Shown here: one piece after another, positions 1-11,399 of the stretch
Position numbering within the stretch: position 1 is the stretch's first letter
Layout of the letters: each line of letters opens with the position of its first letter
The notes under the pieces: generated by a model
What the model was told of the DNA's origin: nothing
The model's database searches: none
Seen by the model: only the letters and a program-made list of their open reading frames with translations
NCBI RefSeq assembly: GCF_000699445.3
Contig: NC_067198.1
Location: 2,423,301 to 2,487,300 of the forward strand
DNA: 64,000 bases
DNA from: Schistosoma haematobium
Taxonomy: Eukaryota > Platyhelminthes > Trematoda > Strigeidida > Schistosomatidae
Direction: 5' to 3'
Program-made: the position numbers and the translations under genes

Positions 1-225
1 AATTCCGGAATGTATATCCTATCAACTTCCAACATCTTTTCCTAATTTCCTCCTCAGCTTGAAACTGATTTGTCCTCTCCCACAGTAGGCTGTTACTGAT
101 GGCATCCAGCCAACGGATATTCAGTATCTTGAGTAGACAACAGTCTATAAATACTTGTACTTGTTTGATGATGATTGTAGTAGTTCTTCACGTTTCAGCC
201 TCGTGCCATAGACAACATAGGGTCG
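1..225 (-). mobile_element. RTE-1 RT C-terminal fragment
   Basis: Reverse complement reads through the [19 protein letters not shown] and [15 protein letters not shown] part of the RTE-1 protein. Cut by the window edge. Confidence 0.8.
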
Positions 226-889
226 CATTAAATATGCGTACGCCTCAGTACTTCGAACATAAATATATTTGAAACACTGCACGCGTTTCGCAGGGCAACC
301 GAGTAAACAGTGTTAAAGCAATACAGATAGTACTAGATAAAGTTTTCAAATCGTCGACCATGTTTTGAATATTCATCAATTTAAATGTGCTACGTATACT
401 CAAGCATCATCCGCCTGGACAAGTGATATATTTTTAGTATTGAAGTGAGCTAGTAGAAAACTATGGTCAGTAAGCTAACATGTTTCTTCAGTCAATATGG
501 TCACATATTAGAAATCTTAGTCATAATGTTAGAAGCAGACTATCTGTTTTGGGTCAACAAGAGAACTGTGATCAGTGGTTAGTGACATGACTGAGAGTGA
601 TTTATAATGCCTCTAACCTATTCACCCTTTTTCGTTCTTCCAGCTTTGAATATCGTTATTCCTGTATACAAATCTTTCCACTCTATCTTACTAAACCATA
701 TTTAAAATGATTAGTCATTTTACTGTAATTGTTACAAACCTATTTTAAACTCTTTTGAAATTCATCTCTTCATAATACTTTGTTATGACAACTTCAGCTG
801 ATATACAATGAATGATCTAATCTCTGATCATTAAAGTCGTTAATCTAAACAAACGATAACTAATCTCATTGATGACATTGAAGAAGTTA
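226..889. other. Unassigned AT-rich DNA
   Basis: No gene or repeat recognised between the RTE-1 fragment and the RTE-2 copy. Confidence 0.5.
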
Positions 890-1973
890 TGATTTTTCAC
901 CGCTCGACAGTTCGTTCTGTTCTACTTTACGGTTTCAAAACGTGGCCATTAAGAGTAGGAGATACTCGTAAGCAACTAGTAGTTGACTACAGATGCCTTT
1001 GAAATATTTCTCGCAACTGCTGGGATCACTGGGTAAGTAATAGTGAGGTTGGACTCAGGGTATTAGGGGATGATGGTAAATCAGTTATTGACGTTGTGAA
1101 TGTTCGTCTACTGAGATGGTTGGGCCACGTTTTATGTATGCCTGAATACCGGTTACCACGACGTACAATGTTGACTAGTGTTGGAGATGGATGGAAGAAA
1201 GTTAGGGGGCAGCCAAACCAAAACGTGGCATCAATGCTTGAAGTCACTAACCTCTAGTCTGAGCTATGTTGGTAAATGCGGACTACTTGGTTGGGTTCCG
1301 CATGACTATCGTAACCAATGGTTGGAGACTTGTAGTGATCTACTTTTATCAAGAGAACGCGATTGGTTTAATGGAAACAATTATTATTATAACCAATTGC
1401 ACCAGTGATTGTTTTACTGTACTTGTTTGCTTAACTGTACTAAAGATATCCATTATTCTTCTATTTTTCGTTCTGTTGATTGTGAACTTGCACGAACTTA
1501 CGTTTTCTCAGTAAATCCGCTTGTACTCCTTTGGTACAATCTCGGTATTATTTCGATAAGACGAGATCACCAATAAATATACTTCGCCACAACTTTCAAT
1601 TACCTTCTGATATTTGGTACACAACCTTCCTGTAGTGGTGATCATAGTCAATTGTGACTCGAAGCCACACTACAGACTCTTGGTGACATGGCTCAGAATC
1701 GATCACAATGGCGTATGTAGGTATATACACTCTCTGTCTTCCCTTAAATTAAGAGATTAAAATCACTTCATATCTTTCTTTCTAATAACTAATTCTTTCT
1801 TCCTGTACTATATCCTTATATGCAATCTTTCTTTTATATATTACCACAACCGAATTAACTACTTTTATGAATCCGGTGTTCATCTTGTTGTGTTAATGAG
1901 GTATGGCAACTTGGACCGATGCATACATATGCCTAGTCCTACGTTGTAGCTGACTGACTGACTGACTGACTGA
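890..1973 (+). mobile_element. RTE-2 non-LTR 3' end with (TGAC)n tail
   Basis: A decayed RT C-terminal domain: RQFVLFY, WPLRVGDTRK, CWDHWVSNSEV, LLRWLGHVLCMPEYRLPRR, then a 3' UTR ending ACGTTGTAG plus (CTGA)n at about 1949-1973. Related copies end with the same motif at 28.9 and 41.6 kb, so the tail marks the true 3' end. Distinct from RTE-1 in protein and tail. Confidence 0.82.
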
Positions 1974-2617
1974 ATTTTCACTTCATCAGTAACATTTAAT
2001 AACTGAGTAAACAATATTGAATTATCAAAATGAAAACATGTATTTGCAATGTTTAATGATATAAACATTAATATACTTATATACTTACATAAATACATTT
2101 AAATATTCAAGCATCTTTTCCAAGAACAAAAACAACAACAACAACAGCAACGATGACGAAAAAGGTGAAGATAAAAGAAAGAAAATTCAAAGAGGTTTCG
2201 AAATGCATCTGTTTCAATGTAATGGGAAAACGTAAACAAAATGGATCTATTCTCTTCATAAAAGCTTCTCTTCTTCTTCTTCTTAAACCATAATTGAATA
2301 CTGGCACTAGATCATCTTGTTGACATGGTAACTAATTGAAATCATATTAGTATAATGTACTATTCATGGATTCACTGTACAGTAATCATGGTAGATTATA
2401 AGATAAATAATAAAATAATATTTAATATTTATAAATTGTATTTTATTCTATTTCATTTTTGAACGAGTATTCACTGATTTTATCACCCATTCTATCCCTT
2501 CCTATAAAAAAAAAACAATAAAATTTAATAGAAACAAATTATACTACTTATAAGTATATATGGATTTTGAAAATAGATAAACAATGAAGAATGATGAATA
2601 TCATTATTTTATATGTA
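1974..2617. other. Unassigned AT-rich DNA
   Basis: Only low-complexity stretches (CTTCTTCTTC near 2270) and no supportable gene. Confidence 0.5.
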
Positions 2618-3017
2618 TGCTAACTAGTGACTAGCTTCAAGATTTATTTCCTGGAGTTCCAGTGAGAAGCAGTGTCCGGTGGAGTTCAACCAGATCTATT
2701 CTGAGATAATAACATACTGAAGAAAATGATGAATTTATCGCTCAATTTCTTGGATTAGTTGAAGTTAGACATTAACACTATTGGATACTTGACTGGTTTA
2801 GTGGTCTAGATGTTAGGCGTTTGCGCACGAAACCGAAAGGTTCTGGGTTTAAATCTCACGAGATAGGATCGTGGATGTGTACTGTTGAGAATTCCCACAA
2901 TAGAACGTAAAGGCCATTCAGTGCTTCTAGGTTTTCCATGGTGATCTAGCTTCGATTGACTCATGATCTCAACTATTGAAATCACTATAATATCCACAAA
3001 AACACCTTCTGATATTT
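2618..3017 (+). repeat. HH-B SINE
   Basis: HH-B layout: ~190-bp leader, tRNA-like head (A box GTGGTCTAGATGTTAGGCG; B box with TTT for the usual TTC), decayed hammerhead (core GAAA lost), tail ending ACACCTTCTGATATT. Confidence 0.8.
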
Positions 3018-3191
3018 AAAAAAATTTTTAGCCCATTTTTCAATTTTTTTCGTTTTGTTTCGTCCAATTATATGGCTAGTTATAAATTCGCTATAATTAG
3101 TGATTCAGTAGTTAAAATTGATATAAAATGTAAGTACTTGTCGACAAAGCACCTTTTCTTCAAATTATCTGCGGTAGTAATGTACAAAGTA

Positions 3192-3262
3192 GTGTCATGT
3201 GTGTCAGATCCTTCTTAGTACAGATCGAATGCTGTCGACCAAGTTGCAATGTGAACACATGG
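3192..3262 (-). repeat. HH-C SINE 3' fragment
   Basis: Reverse complement of the HH-C downstream region (CAGATCGAATGCTGTCGACC and TTGCAATGTG). Confidence 0.65.
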
Positions 3263-3560
3263 GCTCTATGATCCTGAAGGAACAAAAGGCGTATGAACCT
3301 ATTGTTGGTCACCGGCTACCATGAAACTTCATGTACTAACGTTGCCCCATTGTCTTGTGGATTAAACATTCAGGTCAAGAAATCCGAACGTGCTCCCCAC
3401 CCAAAGAGAACCACCTGCATTGGTTTGGGCGTCCGGGCAGCATCACAGCTCTCACACAAATCAATGACAACTACTACTGACCACATTGTTATTGTGTGGC
3501 GCATATATATTTAGTGCCCCCTTGTACTAATGTTTATGTGTTCAAATAATAATAAAAAAG
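3263..3560 (+). repeat. Dispersed repeat D, 3' half
   Basis: Matches the 3' half of the 22.1 and 58.2 kb copies (CGTATGAACC...ATTGGTC...GGCTACCATGA; TTGTACTAATGTTTATGTG) and ends in TTCAAATAATAATAAAAAAG. The A-rich terminus suggests retroposition. Confidence 0.75.
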
Positions 3561-3682
3561 TGTTTTGAAATGAAGGATAAATAAGTAGGATTTAGAATCT
3601 CATTGTCATATATACTGACTCAAAAAAAACTTTTTTCCTTCTGAAACATGATCATAGAAAAACCAAATCAAAACAGAAGGAC

Positions 3683-3862
3683 TAGACACACATGACATTG
3701 ATCGCCACTCAGTGATTAATCAATTGTGACTGCTGAGGAGTCTCATAGTAGGACGAAACGGCCGTCCAGTGTTCACAGGTTTTCCATGATGGTCTAGCTT
3801 CAAATGAATCATGAATTCAATCAGTGAAATTTCTAAAATCTCCACAAAACCCCTTCCGATAT
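3683..3862 (+). repeat. HH-C tail joined to HH-B 3' half
   Basis: 3683-3727 matches the HH-C 3' end (ACATTGATCGCCACTCAGTG, ATTAATCAATTG). From 3728 the HH-B hammerhead and tail follow, to CCCCTTCCGATATT. A mosaic of two SINE families. Confidence 0.7.
3728..3771 (+). ncRNA. Hammerhead ribozyme motif (HH-B type)
   Basis: CTGAGGAG core, stem II GTCT/GGAC with loop, GAAA, minimal stem III (AC..GT), cleavage triplet GTC at 3764-3766, stem I ACTG/CAGT. All core positions fit CUGANGA...GAAA. Activity untested. Confidence 0.7.
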
Positions 3863-3977
3863 TCTTTTTTGATTTAATAATGAAAATTTTTATTCATAAA
3901 TTCCTAAAGATTCTTTAAATCTTTGAAAGAAAATATTATTTTGGAAAATTTTCTGAAGAATTTAATCGAATCATTAA

Positions 3978-4017
<40 letters not shown>

Positions 4018-4370
4018 GTGATTTGATCACATTAAGTGTTGACTACAACATAGTTACCATGGCAACATGAAAAGATGAAATATGAATCATAAAAAAAGGA
4101 AACAATATTGATTTTGTTTTTTTTGTTTGTTTGTTTTTGTTTTCCTATTCAGTGAACAGTATCAAAGTGGAGTTCATTATGAAAAAAATCCAGTAATTTT
4201 TTATACATTTTAATGAAACCTTTTTTTATATGTTGACTAAATTGTTGTCATATGAAAAACGTAAACAAAAAAAGAAAAGAAAAGAAAAAGAAAAAAACAA
4301 ACAAAAGAAAAACGCCTAAAATAGATAATATTGATAAGAATGAACTTTATGAAATTTTAACTTGAATATA
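3863..4370. repeat. Low-complexity DNA with (AAT)n
   Basis: (AAT)n at about 3978-4016, T-rich and A/G-rich runs at 4105-4140 and 4260-4310. No gene seen. Confidence 0.75.
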
Positions 4371-4622
4371 AAGATGAAGTGCTGAAAGTGGATAGAACAC
4401 ATATTGAAGAAAACATTCAACTATGTCATAATGCAAACCCTCAATTGGAATCCTCAAAGCCAAAGGATAAGAGGAAGACCAATAGAGAACATATTACGTT
4501 GAGAAATAGAGATAGATATGAGAAGAATGAACAAGGAATTGGATAGAACTAGAAAGGAAGGCCGGTCAGTGGCCTATGCTCCATTAGGGGTAACAGGCGT
4601 AAGTAAGTAAATAAGTAAGTGG
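4371..4622 (+). mobile_element. RTE-1 3' end
   Basis: Degenerate C-terminal coding part (RKRGRPK-like region as AAAGGATAAGAGGAAGACC), then GGGGTAACAGGCGTAAGTAAG and a (GTAA)n tail. 5'-truncated. Confidence 0.8.
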
Positions 4623-4661
4623 GTAACAAAGAAGTGATTAATTGTAAACCAATAATCATGT

Positions 4662-5061
4662 CATCAGAAGAGGTTTTGTGGAGATTTTAGACATTTCACT
4701 GGTTGAAATCATGAGTCAATTGAAGCTAGACTAACATGGAAAACCTGGGAGCACTGGACGGCCGCCTCGTCCCAGTATGGGACTCCTCAGCGGTGCGCAC
4801 CCACGACCTCGTCCCCTGTGAGATTCGAACCCAGGACCTACTGCTTTCGCGCGTGAGCACTTAACCACTAGACCATTGAACCGGCATCCAATGGTGTTAA
4901 TGTCTAACTTCAACCAATCCACGAGGTTGCGCCACCGTACACCATTGTCATCAGTGAGTTGATATCTCACAACAGGCCTGATTGAAATCCAGGGGTAACG
5001 GTCTCTCATTAGAACTCAAGGAGTATCTCTTCAAGTTAGTTACTAGTGAGCAGATGATTAT
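4662..5061 (-). repeat. HH-B SINE, near full length
   Basis: Head boxes visible in reverse (GAGATTCGAACCCAGGACC; CTAGACCATTGAACCGGCAT). Leader ends TAGTGAGCAGATGATTATTA. Hammerhead core altered (GAGG for GAAA). Confidence 0.85.
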
Positions 5062-5066
5062 TATCA

Positions 5067-5158
5067 GAAGGGCTTTTTTGTGGAGATTTTAGGAATTTCA
5101 CTTCCAGGTTTTCCATGGTGGTCTAACTTCAATTGACTCATAATTTCAACCAGTGAAA
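5067..5158. repeat. HH-B tail fold-back fragment
   Basis: A minus-strand tail piece (5067-5100) runs straight into a plus-strand tail piece (5101-5158, CCAGGTTTTCCATGGTGGTC). Confidence 0.6.
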
Positions 5159-5389
5159 TAATCATGTTGTCATGACAAAATAAAATCAATTGAAAAACCT
5201 AATTATTTTATGTGTGAAATATATTCACAAAAATCTTTATTGTCATTATGTTGCCGTATTGAATCATTGAACAGTGTTGATTGACATGTAAGATGATAGA
5301 TATTGATATAGATAGATAGTTTATAGTATTCAATATTCATATTATCTAAGAAACTTAAATACATTCTGTTTTTGAATAACTAGCTATAT

Positions 5390-5905
5390 GATTCATTTGG
5401 CATTGTTTGCTTGAATCTTCCGATCGTTGTTAAAGACTGCAATTCATCAGTCTTATGTTGACATATCTGCATCTTGTGCGGATTGTCTCGATATTGTCTT
5501 ACGTCACAAGCTTTTTAAGTAAAGATGGATGGCAACTTATAGTGGAATCCAGGACGCTGAATGTACCTGCATCCCAGAGTTGATGTTCACTCCGGGACTC
5601 AAGGCAGTTTGCACAAGATGTACATATGCCAAAAAGAGACTGATTAATTACAGTCTTAAATAACAAGGGGAAGATATAAGCAAATAATACTAAGTGAAGA
5701 TAAACTTCACACAATGACTATCAGGACTCAGTAGCTAAGTGAATAACGCGATGGCGTTTGAAGCAAACGGTATTTTTGGGTTCGGGTCTCGAAGTGAACA
5801 TCAACTCTGTGATTCAGGTACATCCAGCTGATGGGTCCCAAATAAAACATAGTGTCGCACATCCTGGATTTCATTACTAGCCACTACCTATCTTTGCTTA
5901 TAAAA
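5390..5905. repeat. HH-A SINE copies, inverted pair
   Basis: Minus-strand HH-A to about 5600, then plus-strand HH-A 5600-5905 with head ACTCAGTAGCTAAGTGAATA and B-box region GGGTTCGGGTCTC. The plus hammerhead has lost GAAA. Confidence 0.75.
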
Positions 5906-6519
5906 CTGCCACATGACATTTCAAGTTTAAACAGCTGTAAATAATCTATGACATAATTGAATGGATATTGTTTCACTACAACTTATGTTATTTCTTTCTT
6001 GAAAACTGATCATTCAAATGTGAAACATCATTTCATAGTGAGATAACTCCTGGAGCCAGGTCAGGTTAGTCATCTATTTATTCGTGTATCTTCTCCACAC
6101 TGATCTGCAACCGGGAAATTGGGAACCGAACCGGAATTGAGAATAAATCGAGTAGTGTCCCAGTCGACTTCTCTTCTTTCACTCGCGTGCTTGTCAGCCA
6201 ATCAGGTGATAGAATAGTTTTCTTCTCTCACGCGTACTAGCCTCAAGGTTAAGCCGGCCACCCTATCGCGTCAAAGTCTTAATCTCCAGATTAGACAAGT
6301 CCTCAGCACCAAAACTGGATGGACAGATCAAGAACGTAACAGTTACAAATAACTGATTGTCAGTATTCATAAAAATCAGTGTCACCTTAACTTGAATTAT
6401 GAATACAACAACTTTTGATCTAATTATAGCAATTGTTTTATGTTGATATACTGGAAAATGATGCGTAACTACAATAGAGGGATCTACAGGTGTTAAATTT
6501 TTAGAAATGAATAGTTTAA

Positions 6520-6962
6520 TTTCCCTCGGTATTTTTTACTTGAATCTTTCCATTGATGTTTAGCACTGCAATTGATCAGTATGTTATTGGTATATTTGCA
6601 TACTGTGTGTATTGACTCGATATTATCTTAACTCTCAAGCATTCTAAGCAAAGATGGATAGTGGATAGCAGTGGGATAATGAATGTACAACACCACGTCC
6701 TATTTAGGACTCGTCAGCTAGATGTACCTGCATACCATAGTTGATGTTTACTCTGAGATTCGAATCCAGTACCGTTCGCTTCAAACGATATCATGTTATC
6801 CACTTAGCTACTGAATCCTGATAGCCACCTGTTTTTGCGATGTGAAAATCAAAGTGAGCATCAACTCTGAGATGCAGGTACATCCAGTTGATGAGTCCCA
6901 AATAGGACGAAGTGTTGCGCGTCCTGGATTTCACTGCTAGTCACTATCCACCTTTGCTTAGA
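6520..6962. repeat. HH-A SINE copies, inverted pair
   Basis: Minus-strand copy 6520-6846 (GATTCGAATCCAGTACCGTT; ATCCACTTAGCTACTGAATC), then plus-strand hammerhead half 6850-6962 (TTGATGAG core; GAAG in place of GAAA). Confidence 0.78.
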
Positions 6963-7135
6963 ATAGTTTAATTGTTTCGTCTTTGGATAATACACTATTG
7001 ACACAAACCCAGAGTCCGGAAATTTGCATACATATATATAAACTTTGAGTATCGCACATCAGTAATACTGATAGAGAAATATTTCATAAATAATGAACCA
7101 ATCTCCTAAAATTCAAAACAAATATTTCAGCTTAC

Positions 7136-10100
7136 TTGTACACCATTGCCAGTTATAGCTGAACAGCCCTGAATTTGCCATGGTCTATCTCGAATAGTTA
7201 GTAATCCAAGCCCTTCTGATATTCTGTTTGCTGGTTCGGCAGTGAGCAAGTCCTGTTTGTTGGCGAACACTATTAAAGGAACTCCAGCTAATTTATCTTC
7301 TGATAAAAGTTCCAAGAGTTCCTATGAGGGAAATACATTCTATGAAACAAGAAGTATAAAAATGGGCTAAATAATCGGTCACTTTAAGGAAATATTTTTA
7401 TCTCATCTGAGGTAGTAAAAGCAACAGAGGATTCCCGTGGATCCTTTGGTGTTTGAGATAGTAAAAGATTTTACACTATCCGGGGAAATTTTACAATTCA
7501 AATTCAGGTTCAAAAAATGTTATCGAACTTGAAAAACACCGTACACGAAGGTCAGAGAAACAAGTTAAGATTTATAAAACCACCTGATCGAGCCACTTAA
7601 GTAAAGGACTAAATAGCAATAAAATATCACTCACTTGTCAGCGAAATTAAAATTGCAGGAGCAAATTTATATGCTACGAATGCATAGGAAACTATCATGA
7701 GCTACCTCCTTTCATTAATTTTTAAATAAAGGGATGAAGTTTTTTCGAGAATTCAACTCCAATGTTAGTTTTAGATACTGTTTCATCACTAGAATAAACT
7801 AACTGTTCCGTAGACCTTTAAACAATAGCAACATTATTGGTATGAGACTCAGGTATCTTACAATATGCAGTAAATGAAACACAAAGTAATCAACAAGGAA
7901 TAGGAGGAACAAATATTTAAAGAATAGGGTAGATGGGTGATATAAGTAGGTTTTGTATCATTCATAGATCTCAAAAGCCGCAACATTCCTTGATATCACA
8001 TCCACCTTCAATTCTTTAGAGTTGTTTGATATTGAATTTTCATTTATTAGGCGTATTTACGTAAACCGATTTAATACTATCGAATTCAAGTGATTTTATA
8101 ACATTCACACAATGGATAGTATTTTAACCTAGCCACCAATAATTCGTGGGATATTGTTGTCAGGAAAATTTGCTGTATAGATCAGCCATAAACAAAAAGA
8201 CATACTATTCCAACATTAGAATTTTCCCGAACAAGGGAACAAATATATTCTGAACACACCCTGATAAACTGTTCATGATTAAAGTTTACAGTTAATGAAA
8301 ACACTGTGAATCACAGCTGTACAAAATACTTTTATTGAACCATAAAAGATATTGTGAATAAATTATGATTTAGTTGTCAGTCACTAAAATGGACTGAATT
8401 ATCTTGTTTGGATAGTTGTATGGATATTAACGAGTGTTAAAAATCTATCCCCTCTTCTGATACGCTTAAATCACTAAAGCACTTGGTTTTTAACCAGAAA
8501 CCGTGGATTTTTGAGACTTTCCATCTACTTCAAATTTTTTAGCCGAGGAGTATCACTATGCATCACTATAAAAGACAGGGAGTTAAGTCAAGTAAACAAA
8601 TCTGCACTTTGTACATCAAGTAGCCGGTCTTTTGTGCCAAAAGTTCAAATAAGGTGCATCAGTTCGCTTGTATTTTATACCAATAAAAGTTCAGTATCTA
8701 TCTAAAACATAATATGTTGGAAAACCACATTTTTTCTTTATTTCACTTACAATTGGTCTGTAGTTTCAGAAGGCTACCTACTGTTGTCGCTTGTAAGTGA
8801 TCACCAGTGCTTATGGATTACTGCTCAGTCATTCAAAGTGCTTGGATTTAATAGAAAGCCGTATTATGAGGAGCAACTAAGCAACACTAATATTAGGCTT
8901 CTTTGAAAACTCTACTTAGAGGATAACTATTAATCACATAGATCGTTACTAAGTAGACGATATCAATAATTAGTATAGTGCATTCAGGTTTTCCGGGAGC
9001 TGAAAATAGTATGAACGCGGTAACGTATTATGAAGTGGTATGGATGCTTGACTATGTGTCTTAAGCCAATTAGACCCATCAATACTAGCTACGTTGGGAA
9101 CGCATCTTGAAACCCATTAAACCACTCAGAATGAGAAATTATTTACTGGCATATTCAGTTTGCAGCTATTAGGATGATGTTTCAATACGATGTGAAATGT
9201 CCGATTTGATCTAGAGCAGAAACTAGTTATGATTTCCAATCAAATTCTTCATAAAATTAAAGGAAACCTCATTATCTGAGAGAAGTTTATATTAGGTATC
9301 TTAGCTAAACTGTTTTTCTAATAGAACTTATTCTTGACCAGATTTTCATATTCTATATATTTTAATATATTTTGATACTAGGTAAATGAATTCATCTCAG
9401 GGCTACAATAAACAATCGCCCTTTTACAGGGCGTTCGTCCAGTTGGTTGAGATAAAGGTTGTAAGACTAAATCGATGTAGATTAAGAGAGCAACAAGGGT
9501 AAGAGTGTACCCAAATAAAATGGGCAGAAAAATGTGACAAAAAATTAGCGAATTAACTGAAATGATATTTTGTAAAATGGCATTAAGATTAGTGGCGAGA
9601 AACTGCAACATATTATGGGATGGTACAAAGGCAAGATTAGAGAGTATGAAAACGTCTACCTATGTTTGTGAAACTACAGTTTCCTACCAGTTACTTCAGA
9701 AATTTTGAGTTGTTATTCATTATGGACTATATAGCCAGGTACCATCGCCCATAATTGGTTCAATAAATTTTGTGATAACCGACAAATATCAGTGAATAAA
9801 CAAAAAAAGCTATAAAATACAAACGGATAATAGGGATTGGCAAAGTTTATCACCGTAAACAAAGTAGTCCTTTTTGCATGTAGATATTTTTATAAAAAAA
9901 GCAGAACTTACTTCTCCGGTTTCCTCAAAGCGCTTTTTATCTGAACTGTCGATCACATAAATCTAGGATACTATAAAGAAGAGGAGAAATAATTACCAAG
10001 ATATCTGTATTTTCAAAGTAGTTTTTCCAATATGGGCGAATTTTTCGCTGTCCTCCAATATCCCAAACATTCAGTTTGAACCCTTGTGACTGAACGCTTT

Positions 10101-10334
10101 TGATGTTAAACCCCTGAAAAATTAATAAATAATTTTTTAAGTACTTGAGTGGGAGTTGTTTGAGTTATATCTTCAGATGCCAAGTGTTTAAGCAAAGTTG
10201 TCTTTCCTGCATTATCTAAACCAAGAAGAAGAATTCTTATTTCTTGTTCTGGTTTGGATTTCAATCTCCTTAAAAGACTTAACAAGCCCTGAAAGGTTAG
10301 TACATAACAGTCGTCATTAATAAAATGCTACCAT
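7136..10334 (-). CDS. ARL3: ARL3-like small GTPase (ADP-ribosylation factor-like 3), 3' end missing
   Basis: ARF-family GTPase. ARL3 in its GTP form releases lipidated cargo from PDE6D and UNC119 carriers at the cilium (family knowledge). Exons, in minus-strand order: 10334-10332 (ATG only), 10288-10145, 10113-9997, 9962-9912, 7321-7136, all joined in phase 0. They give 167 codons collinear with human ARL3 (182 aa) without indels. Visible motifs: P-loop GLDNAGKT (24-31), switch 1 [11 protein letters not shown] (from 46), switch 2 [13 protein letters not shown] with catalytic Gln71, NKQD (126-129), and SAITG near the end. Every junction is GT/AG. The first three introns are 43, 31 and 34 nt; the fourth is 2,590 nt. 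The reading ends at GVQ followed by donor GTAAGC. The last ~15 residues, which hold a conserved Trp in the family, were not found to the left. ARL2 is less likely, because the switch 1 to switch 2 stretch reads as ARL3. Confidence 0.9.
7322..9911 (-). other. ARL3 intron 4 (2,590 nt)
   Basis: Lies between the exon ending ETGE (donor GTAAGT at 9911) and the exon beginning ELLELL (acceptor ATAG at 7322). I see no SINE, RTE or CR1 sequence in it, which is unusual for this window. The short ORFs inside resemble no protein I know. Confidence 0.7.
10289..10334 (-). other. ARL3: ARL3 Met-only coding exon and 43-nt first intron
   Basis: Exon 2 begins at Gly2 (GLLSLLRRL), so the start codon must lie upstream. 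An ATG at 10334-10332 is directly followed by GTAGCA. The 43-nt intron (10331-10289) has a TACTAAC branch-point match and a TTTCAG acceptor. This gives MGLLS, as expected for ARL3. The exon contributes a single codon and any 5' UTR lies above 10334. The start is inferred from splice logic, not transcript data. Confidence 0.72.
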
Positions 10335-11399
10335 TACGAAAGTTGACAAACCACTACTAGTTGTTATGACAACAACAACAATTAAATAGGCCTAATATCC
10401 AATATATTTGTGACTAGCTCATATAAACCTGTCGATTTCTTTTCACTCGTTTTATGTCATTTCGGCATGGTTATAGGTATTTATAACTCAGGGGAACTGA
10501 GAGGAGATTGTTGTCGGTTCTTACTTTGGCTACCTCTAAATTCTAGTACTAGGGACACGACGCACGTAAGACGGTTCCACAAACAAATAGTCGGACCATG
10601 AAAATTTTAGACCAGACTAAGCATGTAGGTGACGCCACGAGATGAGGTAAAGGCAGAAAACCTTCAAAATTAGACCATCCATCATCAAATGATCAGTTAA
10701 TAGTCGAAGATGTCCATGTCCAAGCACAAACGGGAAGTATTGACCTTGGCGTAGACGGCATTTAACGTGGTCATAAACGAGGTACTTTGGGGAGAGCGAC
10801 GAGAACGCTCCCTATATTCTTTATACTAGGCCAGTCTACACGATCACGAGGAGGTACCCTAAGCATGTTGTATATTCATAAGCGTGGTGTAAGCTAACAG
10901 CTGTTGACCACTTGGATATAGTGAGGATTATGATTCGGAAATCTACCCTATACAATATACCTTTGACAAAGCACACTCCTGTAAAGAAAAGATCTTGTGT
11001 TAAGCAAGGCGTTGAATGCTTGCTACATGTTATAGGAGGATAAGAAGTGATCTGACAACGGTACTCAACATTCCAAGTACCTCAAGTCACCCTAACATGA
11101 ACACCCTACTGGAATATCATTATCACACACCTTGGGTTAACCCCGAGGACTTGCACACGAAGAGCGAAAACCTACCAAATACTTCGATTCCACATCCTTA
11201 CACACTATCAGTTAGGCAAGTTAATTATTTATTCTTGAAATAATCATCTCTTAGCACTTGAATTACCACTTTACTATTCTCATATTTCAATGAACTGACT
11301 TATCTCCTGGTAGTCCAATGTATGTTAGTTCTAGAAACTGCAACACCCTGAGAAAAACGCATTTACTCGAATTAAAAAACTTACAAGTCCGCAGATTCA
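10335..11399. other. Unassigned DNA upstream of ARL3
   Basis: Should hold the ARL3 promoter and 5' UTR at its left end. The ORF at 11016-11243 matches nothing I recognise. Confidence 0.45.

Noticed and set aside
9963..9973. Alternative ARL3 acceptor at TTTATAG
   Set aside because: It would add 8 nt to exon 4, break the reading frame and destroy the conserved YVIDSSD segment.
11016..11243. 75-codon ORF as a gene
   Set aside because: No recognised domain, codon pattern or splice context supports it.
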